From NCBI RefSeq assembly GCF_045679555.1, contig NC_092120.1:12389805-12453804 (forward strand): DNA of 64,000 bases. The letters run 5' to 3'. The notes beneath the pieces were generated by a model, which saw nothing but the letters and a program-made list of their open reading frames with translations, was not told the DNA's origin and made no database searches. The stretch's first letter is position 1, and each line of letters starts with the position of its first letter. This document shows, piece by piece, positions 10,480 through 24,945 of this stretch. This DNA comes from Salvelinus alpinus (taxonomy: Eukaryota > Chordata > Actinopteri > Salmoniformes > Salmonidae). The position numbers and the translations under genes are program-made.

Positions 10480-12842
10480 AATGCAAAATTAACAGCTCAA
10501 CTGACACAGACAGTGAATGTGCTTTACATTTGATGACATGACACAGTGTACCATGTGGATGAGATGTGATCTCAGCCCAACGGCCATGCAACTCTGGGTG
10601 TGTGGGACTGGGTTCAGAGTTCACACTGAGGTGGCCTGTATTACAGCACTACTGGAACTGGGCAAACTCCCTCTAGAATTTCCTAAGGCTATGCTCTGGC
10701 CCTGCATAGAAGAGTAGTCTCTCCATTCTCTCTGCTGTCACAGATAAACTTCTGTGTCAGCTGACTTCTGGGAAACTGTTGCTTTTTTAAGTATCAGGGG
10801 TGGGACTTAGTTGGCTGTTGCTAAGGGGAAGTGGAGAAACTTTCAGCTAATCTTCAACTTTGCTTTATTGAAAACTGCAGTTAAAGCTAGCCCTCTTGAA
10901 GAAGTCACAAACTTGCAAACAGCCTAAATCCCAATCTTGTTGAGAAAAAGCTTTTTTTGTGAGAGAAGCTTTATTGAATTAAAGAGAATGAACTGATTTA
11001 AAACAAAAAATGTAGCTTTTAGCCTTTTAGCCTAAAATAGTCTGAGACATTTTATTTTCTCACAACATCAAAACTCCATGGTTTCATCATACTCAATGAT
11101 CAAAACGTTCCTTGATGTTAAAGGTAGGCCTAAATGGAGACGGTAAATCTTCCACATTCCAGAAAGAGATAATGAAGGCTACAAACTAATTAAAGCATGT
11201 AAACTACAAAGTATTTGATGGCATAGAAACAAACCTGTTTACAACATGCTCTAAACCTGTATAACATTACAGGTGACAAACCTCTGCTGTGCAGTGTTGA
11301 CTTTATGCACAGGCAGGAAATGGCAAGAGAATAGGTATAATCTGGGACACCTTATCTAGTGCACAACTTATTTTTCTTTCCTCCGGTAAAGTCTGCTTTA
11401 ACATACTGTAGGTAAACATGCCTTCAAAAGTCACATTTATAGAATGCTTCCCTTGCAACCACTGGGTGAAGAGAAGATCACCACAGATATGCTAGTAATC
11501 CACTCCTGAGCTACAGGTATTTGATTCTGTGTTGGTGGTTGGCTAGTTTCACAGGTGTGACCAGGCAGAGATGAGGCATGATTAAGAACACAGTTATTAT
11601 TACACAAAGATACCAAATGTACATGTATGTTAACAGAGTTTTCCAGTCTGGTCCTTGTGAGTGCATATGTATAGATGCAAATAAGGTTTTATATGACACA
11701 CATTTATTTCTAAAAATGTTATTCCTGTATGATCAAGCATTCTAAATAATCATAAAGAATAGGTCAGTGTGTGCACTGAATTGGCAGGTATGACAACATG
11801 TCACCTGACTGAGCACTTCAGTTACATGGCAGTACAGGCTCACAAGGGAAGTGTTCATACAGCAGATTCACCCATATACAAGTACATATTGCACGAAGAT
11901 AGTGGGCACGCAGATATTGGGGGAACCGGTCTACACTGAGCAGCTCACTATGAGCAGCTCCTTCTCAAATGCTGCCATGACTGGCCAATAGGTAGCTAGA
12001 TGGTTGTCTCCAGATATTGTCTCCGGCTCATACTTGACTTGCATGCTAGTTAGTTAACGTTGGGGCTATCTCCCAACAGTGTTTGGGGGGGGGGGGGGGG
12101 GCTGCGTTAGTCTGCGAGGTCCTCCTGACTTTAGAATCTGGAAAGTCTGTCTCTCAGTCAAACCCACATGGCCATCAACGCACAGCCCCCCGAGCGCCAC
12201 CCCCTTCCAATGCAACTGTTGGATTTTCTCATCCAAAACAACTTCAGGATTTTTGTCTCCCTAGCTGTCTAACACTTGAGTCGCATCAGGAAGTCTAGGA
12301 CTGCGTGGGGTGGATCGCCTGAACACTGAAGTATGTGTGACGTGAAGCCAATCTGGTACAAGTTACACTGAAACTTCCTTGCCCAACCTTAACAATGAGC
12401 CTGGTCACAATGAGTAGGACTTTCATGAGAACTCAGGCCCGGCTCCAGGAGCAGAGAAACTTGTGCCCCCCTCAATTTTATTTTTATGTCCCTATATAAA
12501 AATAGCTAAAAAGTTTAAATGATTGATTGCATTGTGTCTGCACAGTTGACAGAGCACACTGCGGTGTGTGTAGGGGGCCATGGAAAGCCACTGGGGTGGT
12601 TAGGTATGACTCCTTTGGGTTTCCATAAAAAGCAGGAAAAACATCTAATCTTTTGTAGCCATCACATTTCCGGTCACAACTTGCAGACTTGTTACGTGCT
12701 GCTGTGCATTTTCTTGCCAACCTTACTTTGCTACCTGACAACTTTACGGTTTTTACTTTTTAATTACCATTTATATTTTTAGTTTTCCCCTAACTCAACT
12801 TTTTTTCATTCAACTTTTTCACTCTGGACGTTTTATCTGGAC
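10480..12842. other. Gene-free stretch with a G17 homopolymer
   Basis: No exon or transposon terminus could be supported. An uninterrupted run of about 17 G lies at 12085-12101. The region before 12843 may include the decayed 5' UTR of the LINE that follows. Confidence 0.4.
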
Positions 12843-13727
12843 ATGATTTATCTGGACTTCCAACAGCCGAAGCTAAGTAGTAACATTAACATGATGCCTT
12901 CTAATTGCAGTCGTTGTACTCATAATATACAGGAGAACGATCGCCTTACGACGAAGATAGCTGTGCTGCAAGCCCAGCTTCAGACGCAATCGTTAGGCAA
13001 GGGTAATTTCAGTGTAGGAAAGGATGAAACAGCGTTTGTGCCACCAGTAAGTACAGATAGTAGTATAAAACCCCTCGCACGGTCCCCGCAGCCGGACAAC
13101 TTTCTCATGGCTTCTGGAGGGAAATGCTGTAGGAATGCTCAACCGGTGTCGCTCATTCAGCCAACAGAAACTTTCAACCGGTTCTCCCCATTAAGCAGCG
13201 AGTCGGAGTCAGAGGCCGAGCCTTCACTGGTCTCTACTCCTCCCGTTACGGGGTCTGAGACGCCGAATCTTCCCACCATTAGCTCTGATAAATTGAAAAC
13301 CCTAGTCATTGGTGACTCCATTACCCGCAGTATTAGACTTAAAACGAATCATCCAGCGATCATACACTGTTTACCAGGGGGCAGGGCTACCGACGTTAAG
13401 GGTAATCTGAAGATGGTGCTGGCTAAAGCTAAAACTGGCGAGTGTAGAGAGTATAGAGATATTGTTATCCACGTCGGCACCAACGATGTTAGGATGACAC
13501 AGTCAGAGGTCACCATGCGCAACATAGCTTCAGCGTGTAAATCAGCTAGAAAGATGTGTCGGCATCGAGTAATTGTCTCTGGCCCCCTCCCAGTTAGGGG
13601 GAGTGATGAGCTCTACAGCAGTCTCACAACACAATCGCTGGTTGAAAAATGTTTTGTAACATGTAACATTTACGATAGCAAATTCCAATTTACAACAACA
13701 ACAAAAAACGGCGTTTTCGTCTTTTGA
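12843..13727 (+). pseudogene. LINE ORF1 with zinc-finger-like N-terminus and SGNH hydrolase-like domain
   Basis: 294 codons are open. The N-terminal part has CSRC (aa 21-24) followed by a leucine-spaced helix (LTTKIAVLQAQLQ), a likely coiled coil. The centre is Ser/Pro-rich. From about aa 157, LVIGDSITRS carries the GDS nucleophile block and IHVGTNDVR the block V-like Asn/Asp of SGNH esterases. VSGPLPVR follows. Esterase domains in ORF1 are established for CR1-like LINEs. The C-terminus is lost: after about aa 270 the reading enters unrelated sequence and stops. It was probably an RNA-binding/lipid-esterase-like particle protein; now defective. Confidence 0.75.
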
Positions 13728-13737
13728 GCTTCTAGTC

Positions 13738-16304
<2,567 letters not shown>

Positions 16305-16375
16305 CTGTAGTCTGGCCCAGGAGTGTGAAGTTGAATGGAAAGGCTCTGGAGCAACGAACCACCCTTGCTGTTTAA

Positions 16376-16735
16376 CATGTTAAATCTCATGTTAAAAGGA
16401 ACCACCAGCTTTCATATGTTCTCATGTTCTGAGCAAGGAACTTAAACGTTAGCTTTCTTACATGGCACATATTGCACTTTTACTTTATTCTCCAACACTT
16501 TGTTTTTGCATTATTTAAACCAAATTGAACATGTTTCATTAATTATTTGAGGCTAAATTGATTTTATTGATGTATTATATTAAGTTAAAATAAGTGTTCA
16601 TTCAGTATTGTTGTAATTGTCATTATTACAAATAAATAAATAAAAATCGGCCGATTAATCGGTATCGGCTTTTTTTGGTCCTCCAATAATCGGTATCGGC
16701 GTTGAAAAATCATAAAATCGGTAGACCTCTAATAT
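16376..16735. repeat. Degraded DNA-transposon tail with ATCGGTATCGG repeats
   Basis: Between 16648 and 16735 the motif AATCGGTATCGGC occurs twice with further half copies (AAATCGG). The region resembles the end of a dispersed fish hAT-like repeat. Its left boundary is uncertain. Confidence 0.4.
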
Positions 16736-19158
16736 CCCAAAAATATGGGGGATTGGAAATGATGCAGACAATTACATTGATGGAAGCAACAATCTATCCG
16801 CAATATTAAAGCTGATCCACCCACTAAAATGATATCTATATATACACACACACTTTCTTAAAAGAGTCAGAATTGATCTAAGATGACTCAATACATTTTT
16901 CATTAACTTTCTCGTTTCTGCAAAGTTAATATTTTAGTCGTGTAATTTTACATCTAAGATGTTGGTGCAGTATTTCTTAAGTCATTTTTGGGGTATGAAA
17001 ACAAGTCGTTTCCCGTTGAATGACAAGCACGTAATTGAAGAATCCCTACTGTTGATCAATGACTATAAAAAAGGCGTAGACTTCGGCTACTAAAATTAGG
17101 GTTGCTGTGAGAAAGAATTTGCACAAACAGACCAAAAAACCCTGCTCGAAGATAACAAACTAAAACTCCATAAGCACAAACTGTTCCGGATGGGAAGCAT
17201 CCGGACGCCTTTAGACACTTTATCCTGGTGCCGTGCCTGTGGGAACTACTCTTTACCTTAAAAAAAAAAATCCACTCTGAAATAACAGTTTAGTTACGGT
17301 GTCATATGTGATTTGTGCTTACTATCAATCTATTTTTATGGTGTAATATGTGGCTGCCTTAGCTTCAGGCCTGGGCAATTCCAGTCCTCGGGGCCTGATT
17401 GGTGTCACTTTCCCCCTATCCCTAGCAAACACACCTGATTTAAACTAATTGCATTTAACTGAAGATCATGATTAGTTGATTAGAGTCAGGTGTGTTAGCT
17501 GGGACTGGTTCAAAAGTGTGACACCATAAGGCCCATGAGGACTGGAGTTGCCCAGGCCCGATGTAGCTAGTGCCTGGCAAGACCCACTTGAACTAGCCCT
17601 TTGGTGATGGTAACCACGGTGGTTGCCAACTTCATTAGCAGGAGGATTAGGGGAGGTCTGAAGTGAGCATTAGTCACCATGGAGAGGGCCTACTACAATT
17701 CCTCATAAGACCTCTATTGGTGTGTGTTTGTGCTGTAACCAGAGACGACAAAGGAGATCTGAACAAACAGAACTACCACACACACACACAGAGTGATCAT
17801 TAATGACTAAGCGCAACATGACCCTTTGAAAGGGTTCCCTTAATTGAGGCTTGATATAGCTGCAGGCCTCCTGCACAAACTTGTTCGCATTAAATTAAAG
17901 TACATTGTGTTTACTCTAGCATATTGGTTGTTTCCAAACCACTTTTCATTACCAAAGAAAATCCTCTTTATCCAAAGTATGGCATGCTCTGACACAGGTA
18001 ATGTGAATTTGTTGCAAGATTAGCCTAGGTGAGACTAGTGAGTCTTCTACAGATATCATTTTCTCATTGACAACCTCATAAGTTACACATACTACATTTG
18101 GAGAACTGTTATGAGACGGAGTGCAAACAAGTGAACTCAAATTTCCCCTCAACTTCCGTCACTACCCTGTGATATCTCCAACTTTCCTCGGCCCAGCAGA
18201 CGTCAAACAATACCTGCTCTGTGGCTGATTTCCATAGCTGTGTAAAACATGCCTGATTAGATTGTACATTGCTGACCTATGCTTCCTTCCGCCATTGGCC
18301 CCCCAACTGCTCCAGTTCTCCTCCTTAAGCTTCAGGGGAAAGCGTTATCTACAATAACCAGTCTGATTCTGACCTTTCTATACATCAGTGACAGACACAT
18401 ATGCAAAAAGAGAAGTGTGGTATTTCCGGGCTTTCGCTCAAATCAGTCATTTTATGGCCTATGTGCAAGAGGGTTTCAATGTCATGTCATTTTAAATTTG
18501 CATATCATTTAAAAAAATTGAGACTGGATGCATTACACCCGTGGCACTCGGAGATATACTGCTTTGGTATGCAGAAGCAACTCTCAAGTTGGTAAATTAG
18601 TCTGAGCAACAAAGGATGTGGTTAATATTAGCTTCAACTGTTACAACGCTATGATTGTGGTGCAGATAGAGCTGTCAGATGCAATTTGTGGAAACATCTC
18701 TAAAGTGTATAAGGAGGTCACAGCCATAATGCAACATTGTAAAGATCTTTGGACTCCTGTCAACTTATTTTATTGGCACCCAACAGGTTCTGGCATTCTT
18801 AATTTAATAATGATGTTTCTGACAACTGAGGCTGCAGCGATACAGTGGTGGCCTGCCCATGACACACATATAGGCATGGTTACCACAGAAGCTTCATTTC
18901 TAGGAAATAACCTCACAGTGTATGTCCAGGGGGTATGGTGTGAATAAACATGTTTGACTGTGTGTGTGTGTATAGATGACTATGTACAAAACAGGAATTA
19001 ATTTGTGTATGTGGTTACTTTTCAGCACCAGAAACTAGCACAGTGCAGATGTCACTGCTGTCTTTTCACCCCCACCCCTTCTGAGAAGTAGTCTCAAAGT
19101 TGACAGCAAAACTTCTGCTTTCAGACAATTGCTGCCACAAAGTGAATAAAGTCACATT
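16736..19158. other. Gene-free stretch downstream of mcl1
   Basis: Contains one clear MITE (17366-17563). No exon supported. The ORF at 18618-18947 has no recognisable domain. Confidence 0.4.
17366..17563. mobile_element. Palindromic MITE, hAT-like ends
   Basis: CAGGCCTGGGCAATTCCAGT at the left is answered by an inverted ACTGGAGTTGCCCAGGCC at the right, and the inverted similarity continues inward (CCTC.GGGGCC / GGCCCATGAGG). The 198-bp unit has no coding capacity. The CAGGsCTGGGCAA end is typical of hAT-like MITEs. Flanks TAGCTT and TAGCTA suggest an imperfect target duplication. Confidence 0.7.
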
Positions 19159-19159
19159 C

Positions 19160-20365
19160 TTTATTCATTGCAGTCACAAAAGTTGCATGATTTTATCCTT
19201 TAATCATATAACTTCAGGAGAATAAAGGAATTTGCCAGCAAGATGCATCAGGAGGGTTAGTGCTAGTTTGTTAGGTGGAACTGCTGTACACGTTTACAGT
19301 CCAGACGATCTTGCCTCTATTGAACCAATGCCAGATACCATTTGCAATCTTTAAGCTCATATTTAAAAAACTTATACCTGTGAGCACATTGCATTTACAT
19401 GGATATAACTTGGAAATGAAACACTTCAAATACAAAATCAGCATAGTCTTGAGAATGGAATTTTGAACTGACTTTAAAAACAGGTTCCCCCTTCCCCCTC
19501 CCAGTGCAACAGCCACAAGATTTCCTTAACCAGGAAGTCACATTACATCCACGCAAATGCATTGCCAGGCATGACTGGCAAATCTACCCCAAGGAACAGG
19601 AATATGGACTTATGAATTGGGTGTAGGCGAGATGACATGCGTGTAAGGCAATTAAATGCATGTAGAATACAGTCTTCCCTGCTGTAAGAACTTTACATTT
19701 TCAATGCCCATAAACTGGGTATACCTTAGTTGAATTCTAAGGCCCTCACTGGTCAGTTCAATGCAGATTCTGCCTTTCTGCCACCAATGCCTGTTTGTAC
19801 ATGTATGACTAATATCACAAGGAATAGAAACAAGTCATTTGAGCCAACTTTATGGTCAGAGGCGGAACTTTGCCATTGTGAAGTATAGCTATAAGCTAGT
19901 GCTTTTCCACCTTGATTACAAAAAGTTGAACATTTGCAGATTAATTAACTGTTTTTGTACGGGTCTAAATTCAACTATACATTTATTTCAAAAATAAAAT
20001 GTCTGTACTTTTTACATTAAATAAAAGCTCCATTTAACAAGTCCATTAAATTTAAGTAGTCAGATGAATATATTTGGAGACCGTTCCGACAACTACCAAA
20101 TATCCTCAAATGGCCACTCAAACAAAAAAAAAACAGCACCAACACATGATGCGGAAAAAAGCTAACTTGAGCTTGACACCAAAGCACTGTCCCAATTCAG
20201 TCCATCACTATAATCCAACAGACTGATGACCCTCTTCTTTGACTAAACAGGACATCATTGGGTAGTCATTCCAATCATGGTGATATTAAGGATTTCAGAG
20301 AACTTGCGGGAATAGTCCATTTTCTTTGTTGAAAAAAAGTAACAGATAGTCTTTTATAGTTCAAT
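19160..20365 (-). other. mcl1: Probable 3' UTR of mcl1
   Basis: Downstream of the mcl1 stop, minus-strand AATAAA signals occur at 19982-19987 and 19160-19165. Either could end the transcript. Assignment is by position only. A palindromic AATAAAG...CTTTATT pair at 19145-19165 gives a signal on both strands. Confidence 0.45.
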
Positions 20366-21561
20366 TCACCTGATCAACATGGCGAGTGTTGCCCCAAGCC
20401 CAGCAACTCCAGCAAAGGCTAGGAGGGTGTTCCTTACTGAAGACTCTGGATCTTGCACATGAAAGAACTCTACAAATCCATTCTGAGTAAGAGACAAAAA
20501 TACAGAGTTAGGTTTATGATTAGCTACTGAACAAGTAGGCTAAATAAGATTAACTGTCCTCATTTAGATTTGAAGATGTGAGCCAATGACTCATGGGCCA
20601 CATAGAAGACTCACCCAAGCATTGTTTTTGACCAGCCAGTCCCTTTGGTCAGAGAGGAGGTATGTGGCGATCTCTTGGCCCACCGACCCAATGCAGTGTC
20701 CCCTGCCCATCTCCTTCAAGTGCTGGCTCACCACTGCTCCAAATGACACCAGGCTGGCGATGCGACCCCAGTTCGTGGTCCCATCACTGAACATGGCCTT
20801 GGCCACAGAATTGATGAAACCCATGTCATCGCATCGGTCATCTAAGTCAAGTTTGGCGATCATACCTAAAAAAAAATATATATATTAAAGTCTGAGTAAA
20901 ACGAACTAACCACATTCCTGATAATATTGCTGTTATTCAGCAAGTTAGCGCATATTGCGCTCAATACCATCTTTAAAACAGACTATACAGATACTTAGCT
21001 AGCTAGTGCCAGTGATTAGGATCTATAGAGATGATTACTGTAAATCTACGTACCATTGTATGCGTATTGGTGCTTTGATATGATATCCTTCACCACTCGT
21101 GTCATCGTCGTAAGAGCCTTGCTTTGCTTCCAACGAGGCGGAGACAGTCCTGTATAGCCCCCCAATAAGTTGTCAATTAGTTGTCTTGTATCATGTTCCA
21201 ATACTTCATCGCCCGATGGACAATTCGATAGTTCAGGCCCACATTCTGACGCCTTCTGTCGAGTGCATGGCAAAGAACCGTCAGAGTCGTCATTGTTGCT
21301 TCGGTCTGACAAATGATTACCCAGGACGTTGCTTTTCACGACATTCACTCCTAATTTCGTGGGTCGTTGTGGAGTGTCGCTAGTCCCGTTACCCAAGTCA
21401 GTATCCACTTTTGACTTCGGTGACGCCCCAGCACATACGGCCCTAGTCTCGCCGAAATAGTACAAAGAGGTACCAGCAGGGTACGAAGAGCCTCCGACGA
21501 CTCCATTTTGAATATTCAACATCGTAGTTGTGGCTCGTGTAATCGACTTCGACAGAATCAT
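20366..21561 (-). CDS. mcl1: Induced myeloid leukaemia cell differentiation protein Mcl-1
   Basis: Three exons on the minus strand, 21561-21054, 20865-20615 and 20482-20366, join in frame through GT-AG introns to give 291 aa. MCL1 is a BCL-2 family survival protein at the outer mitochondrial membrane that holds BAK and BH3-only proteins. Residues 1-148 are variable and rich in Ser/Thr/Asp, as in the short-lived PEST-bearing N-terminus of the family. A BH3 region lies at about 149-165 (ALTTMTRVVKDI). BH1 is FSDGTTNWGRIASLVSFGA (about 195-213), BH2 is WLVKNNAWNGFVEFF (246-260, split by intron 2), and a hydrophobic tail anchor covers 272-291. The three-exon structure fits MCL1. Oddity: the BH3 core that reads GD in mammals reads VK here. 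Synteny with ensa supports the call. Confidence 0.95.
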
Positions 21562-22240
21562 CTTGACTTAACCTTTAGATAAAGAAACAAGAATTTGAAA
21601 AATAAAGGTACGCTTCTAGCAGTTATTTTAAGAAAAGCTAGCGCTTAGCTACTTTGTTGCTCAAATATCCCCCATCATTGACTGCTAACTACAACAGTGA
21701 GCCCGAAGAGGAAATGACCAACCTTTTGTCGTGTAGTTAAGAGGGAGGGGAAAGTGGGAGGGACTTCGATGACTTTCGACTCTGCCTCCTCCATTGGGTC
21801 TCCCCTCTTCCTTGAAGTAGTTTCACAATTCTATCTGGGATGGTTTTCCAATAACATTCAGATAAATACCTCCACGAAGAGAGGATATAAAAAAGCATTT
21901 CTCTGCATTGAGCAGTACAGATAAATAACACATTTTTATGTACACTTTGATGTAGCCCTTCAGAGACCATTGATAGTGAATGCGGAGTTCTCCTGTCCCC
22001 TAGTGGCCAATGACGGGTATAGACTCATTTATCAACATAAAACGGTGATCCTAGACTTTGTTTGTCATTTATCAACATAAAGTGGCGGTATCCTGCCCTG
22101 TGCGGTTGCAAAGATTACTGTAGCTAGAGACAGTTGGTTGGTTATTGGTTTCTAATGTAAACTTCACCAGCACTGGTGATCAAATCAATAATGTGAGAAG
22201 ATAATTGAAAATAGCCAAAAGTCATTCATATTCATGTAAA
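21562..22240. promoter_or_regulatory. mcl1 5' UTR/promoter region and mcl1-ensa spacer
   Basis: Upstream of the mcl1 ATG. No TATA box is obvious. A 16-bp motif CATTTATCAACATAAA is repeated at about 22027 and 22068. Function unknown; assignment is positional. Confidence 0.35.
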
Positions 22241-22242
22241 AG

Positions 22243-24945
22243 TTTATTTCAAATACTGACAAATTTGCTCCACTACTTCCACACAACAAACATTATTAGT
22301 ACTCATGTACTTTCTAATTTCTTAAAATCAATCTTTTGTTTTGTCTCCAGCTCCACAATACGCATATCCTGATGTAAACCCCCAGTTATTGGGAGCAAGG
22401 GTGCTCCAGATATCCCTGCAGTCTTGGGCCAGGATAAACTTTTGTTGTAGTTATGTAGTGATGTAAGAGAACACTAAAACATCTTTACTGTATGCAAAAC
22501 CAAAAACAGTTTCAGTAAGCAGCACACAGTCATTTTAATTTGTTTACATTCTGGCACATACTTATGGTTGAACAGGTGACATGGTATTTTAACAAACCCT
22601 GCTATACCCCTCATTGCATCGCTCCATACAAAGCCAGACAGTGCACAAAAACATAGCAATCAAGAATTCCTCTGTTGTTTCAACAACCTTAATTTCAGCA
22701 GCATATCCAATTATATTATGACACTTTTTAAGCCTGCAATGGCAAGCTACAATTATTTAGGATTCTGCACGGTCTTTCTGTTCAAATTCAAGTAACAAGT
22801 TGGGGTCAATTAAATTTAAACTCCTGCTGGCCAGTTCCCAAAATGGATTGCATTGAGCATGGGTAGAATTTCAATTCATATCCTAATTGAAATGGAATTA
22901 TACCCCCAACCCTGGAGGGGTTAGTCAGTCTCCAATTGGCAGACATTATTCATGGTAGGAGTGGGTCCAATTGTTTGAATCCTGGGACAGGCTTTCTTTA
23001 TAGGGTAATATCTCCGTTTAAGATTTGTCATCGACTGAATCAGCAGCATTTACACATTCATATTATACAGATTAAGATCTCTGTCGTAAAAAAAAGAAAA
23101 AGATAAAGCAGAAGTAGTGTATTCACCGACAGGAGAAAGGAAACATTGAATCAGAGAACTACAAGTAGTGAATCAACAGAAAGAAAACAAATCCTCAACC
23201 CCCAAGTCTATTTACACCCGCTGGGACAGAGAACAGCAGCACATTCATACAAACCCAGACAAACACACTATCTTCTTCCCTGCAATTTGACACAGATCCG
23301 TGTCTAATATTCAAAAGCTGCCAAGATGGGAGTGATCAAGTGTGTATTTTATAATTTGTGTGGAGTGTGTGATACATTGAGATAGGACGACTAGCCTTTA
23401 CTTTTGTATGATTTATCTAACACACCTCTGACCATAATTACTTTGCAAGTTGAGCCATCCCAACAGGTGTGAGCAGGGTCAACTAAATACACTCACACTT
23501 TTCCCCCTCTCCTCATGTCATAAAATCCCTTCCCTTTGCCATGTGTCAAGTGAGCATATCTCTAAAGCGCACTGTGTGTTCCAGTTAGGTCTGTGTGAGC
23601 CCGGGGCCAGTCAGGGTCAGTTTATCAGGTGGCCGACTGTTTACCCCATTACTGACGTCACAGATTTTTATATTTAGAATGTCAATACGTAAGGCTATAT
23701 GCTTTAGCAGTACGCTGTGAGGCTCCTGCTACGTTGAATTTGAAGGAGAGACTGAGGAGAGGTTTAGCAACTAATGTAATTGGGAACTAGGCAGTAATCT
23801 TCTGTTACTGGAAGAGTTTCTCAACAGGAGCTGCCATTAACAGTGAAGAGCCAGATTGTAGTAAATGGCTAATGCGTGACAATGAACAAACAACCCATTA
23901 TAAAGACACAAATCATACCAAATGTCACATTTCTCAACACAATACAGAAATATACACTGAATTGATCCCCTACAAATAATTTAGGCTTTTTGATGTGATG
24001 TAATAGCCACAGAACTGAGATTTAACTTGAGTATTATACAGTTTCTTATTTTCCCAGCCTTAAAACGATACATGGGTATTTAGTTTGCTTTGCCATTGCT
24101 TTCGCCATGGGCAGCCTACAGACAGTGTGTGGATTGTCAGGACATTGAGAGGGAAGGATGGAAGGTGTGGAGAGTGACCATGGACATTCCAGGGCTTCAT
24201 TTGGTTGCTTGCTACTTCCTATCAGTCGTCTAACCCCTCCAGATTTGCACATTTTGTTACATGTTACAATCATGCAGCATATTTAGAAAAAGAAGAGCAA
24301 CAGGGAGTCAAGAATTAAAGCGACATGAGCAGAAAATGTGCAGTTTCATATCCGTTCGTTCAGGTCAGCGTGGACGACCTTGGATTTTTGTTTGACAAAA
24401 CATGAGATAAAGGAAACCTCAAATCAGTTTCCACATTTCCCTCTGATTACCACTCCATTCCTTTGGATACTTCACCATGGTTCCCTTCCCTCCCAGATTT
24501 GGTGTGCAAGCAAAATACGCAAACATCTACCCCCAGCTTTGACGAGAACACAACATCGAAAAATGTAGAGCGATCATGGTTCCTAACTCCCTCGTCAACA
24601 ACATATTTTGGTGTTGTTCGGGATGCAAAAACGTACTGTACATAATACAAAGTGCATTAAACTCAGCCTCCCCGATGGCACATCTACTTTATGTACCTCT
24701 GAACACCAAACCAAGACATAAGGGAGGCGGTAGAGCAGAGTGCACAGAGAGCAGAGCTGTGTGGAGAGATGGTAGAAAAGGTCCCAGCTCACCTCCCCAC
24801 ATACAAGCAATATGTACTGACTTTCACAGCTCTCCCCGATATGTTAAAGCCAAGTGAAGCCTGGAGATGACTAGGGGGGGGGGACATTGTTGGGGGACAG
24901 GTGAGGAATGTTAGCTGGGGGCCTAGTGGATGCGTGGAGGCTAGG
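22243..24945 (-). other. ensa: Probable long 3' UTR of ensa
   Basis: No exon is found between the ensa stop at 24946 and a minus-strand AATAAA at 22243-22248. A 3' UTR of about 2.7 kb is plausible, but shorter forms cannot be excluded. Confidence 0.4.
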
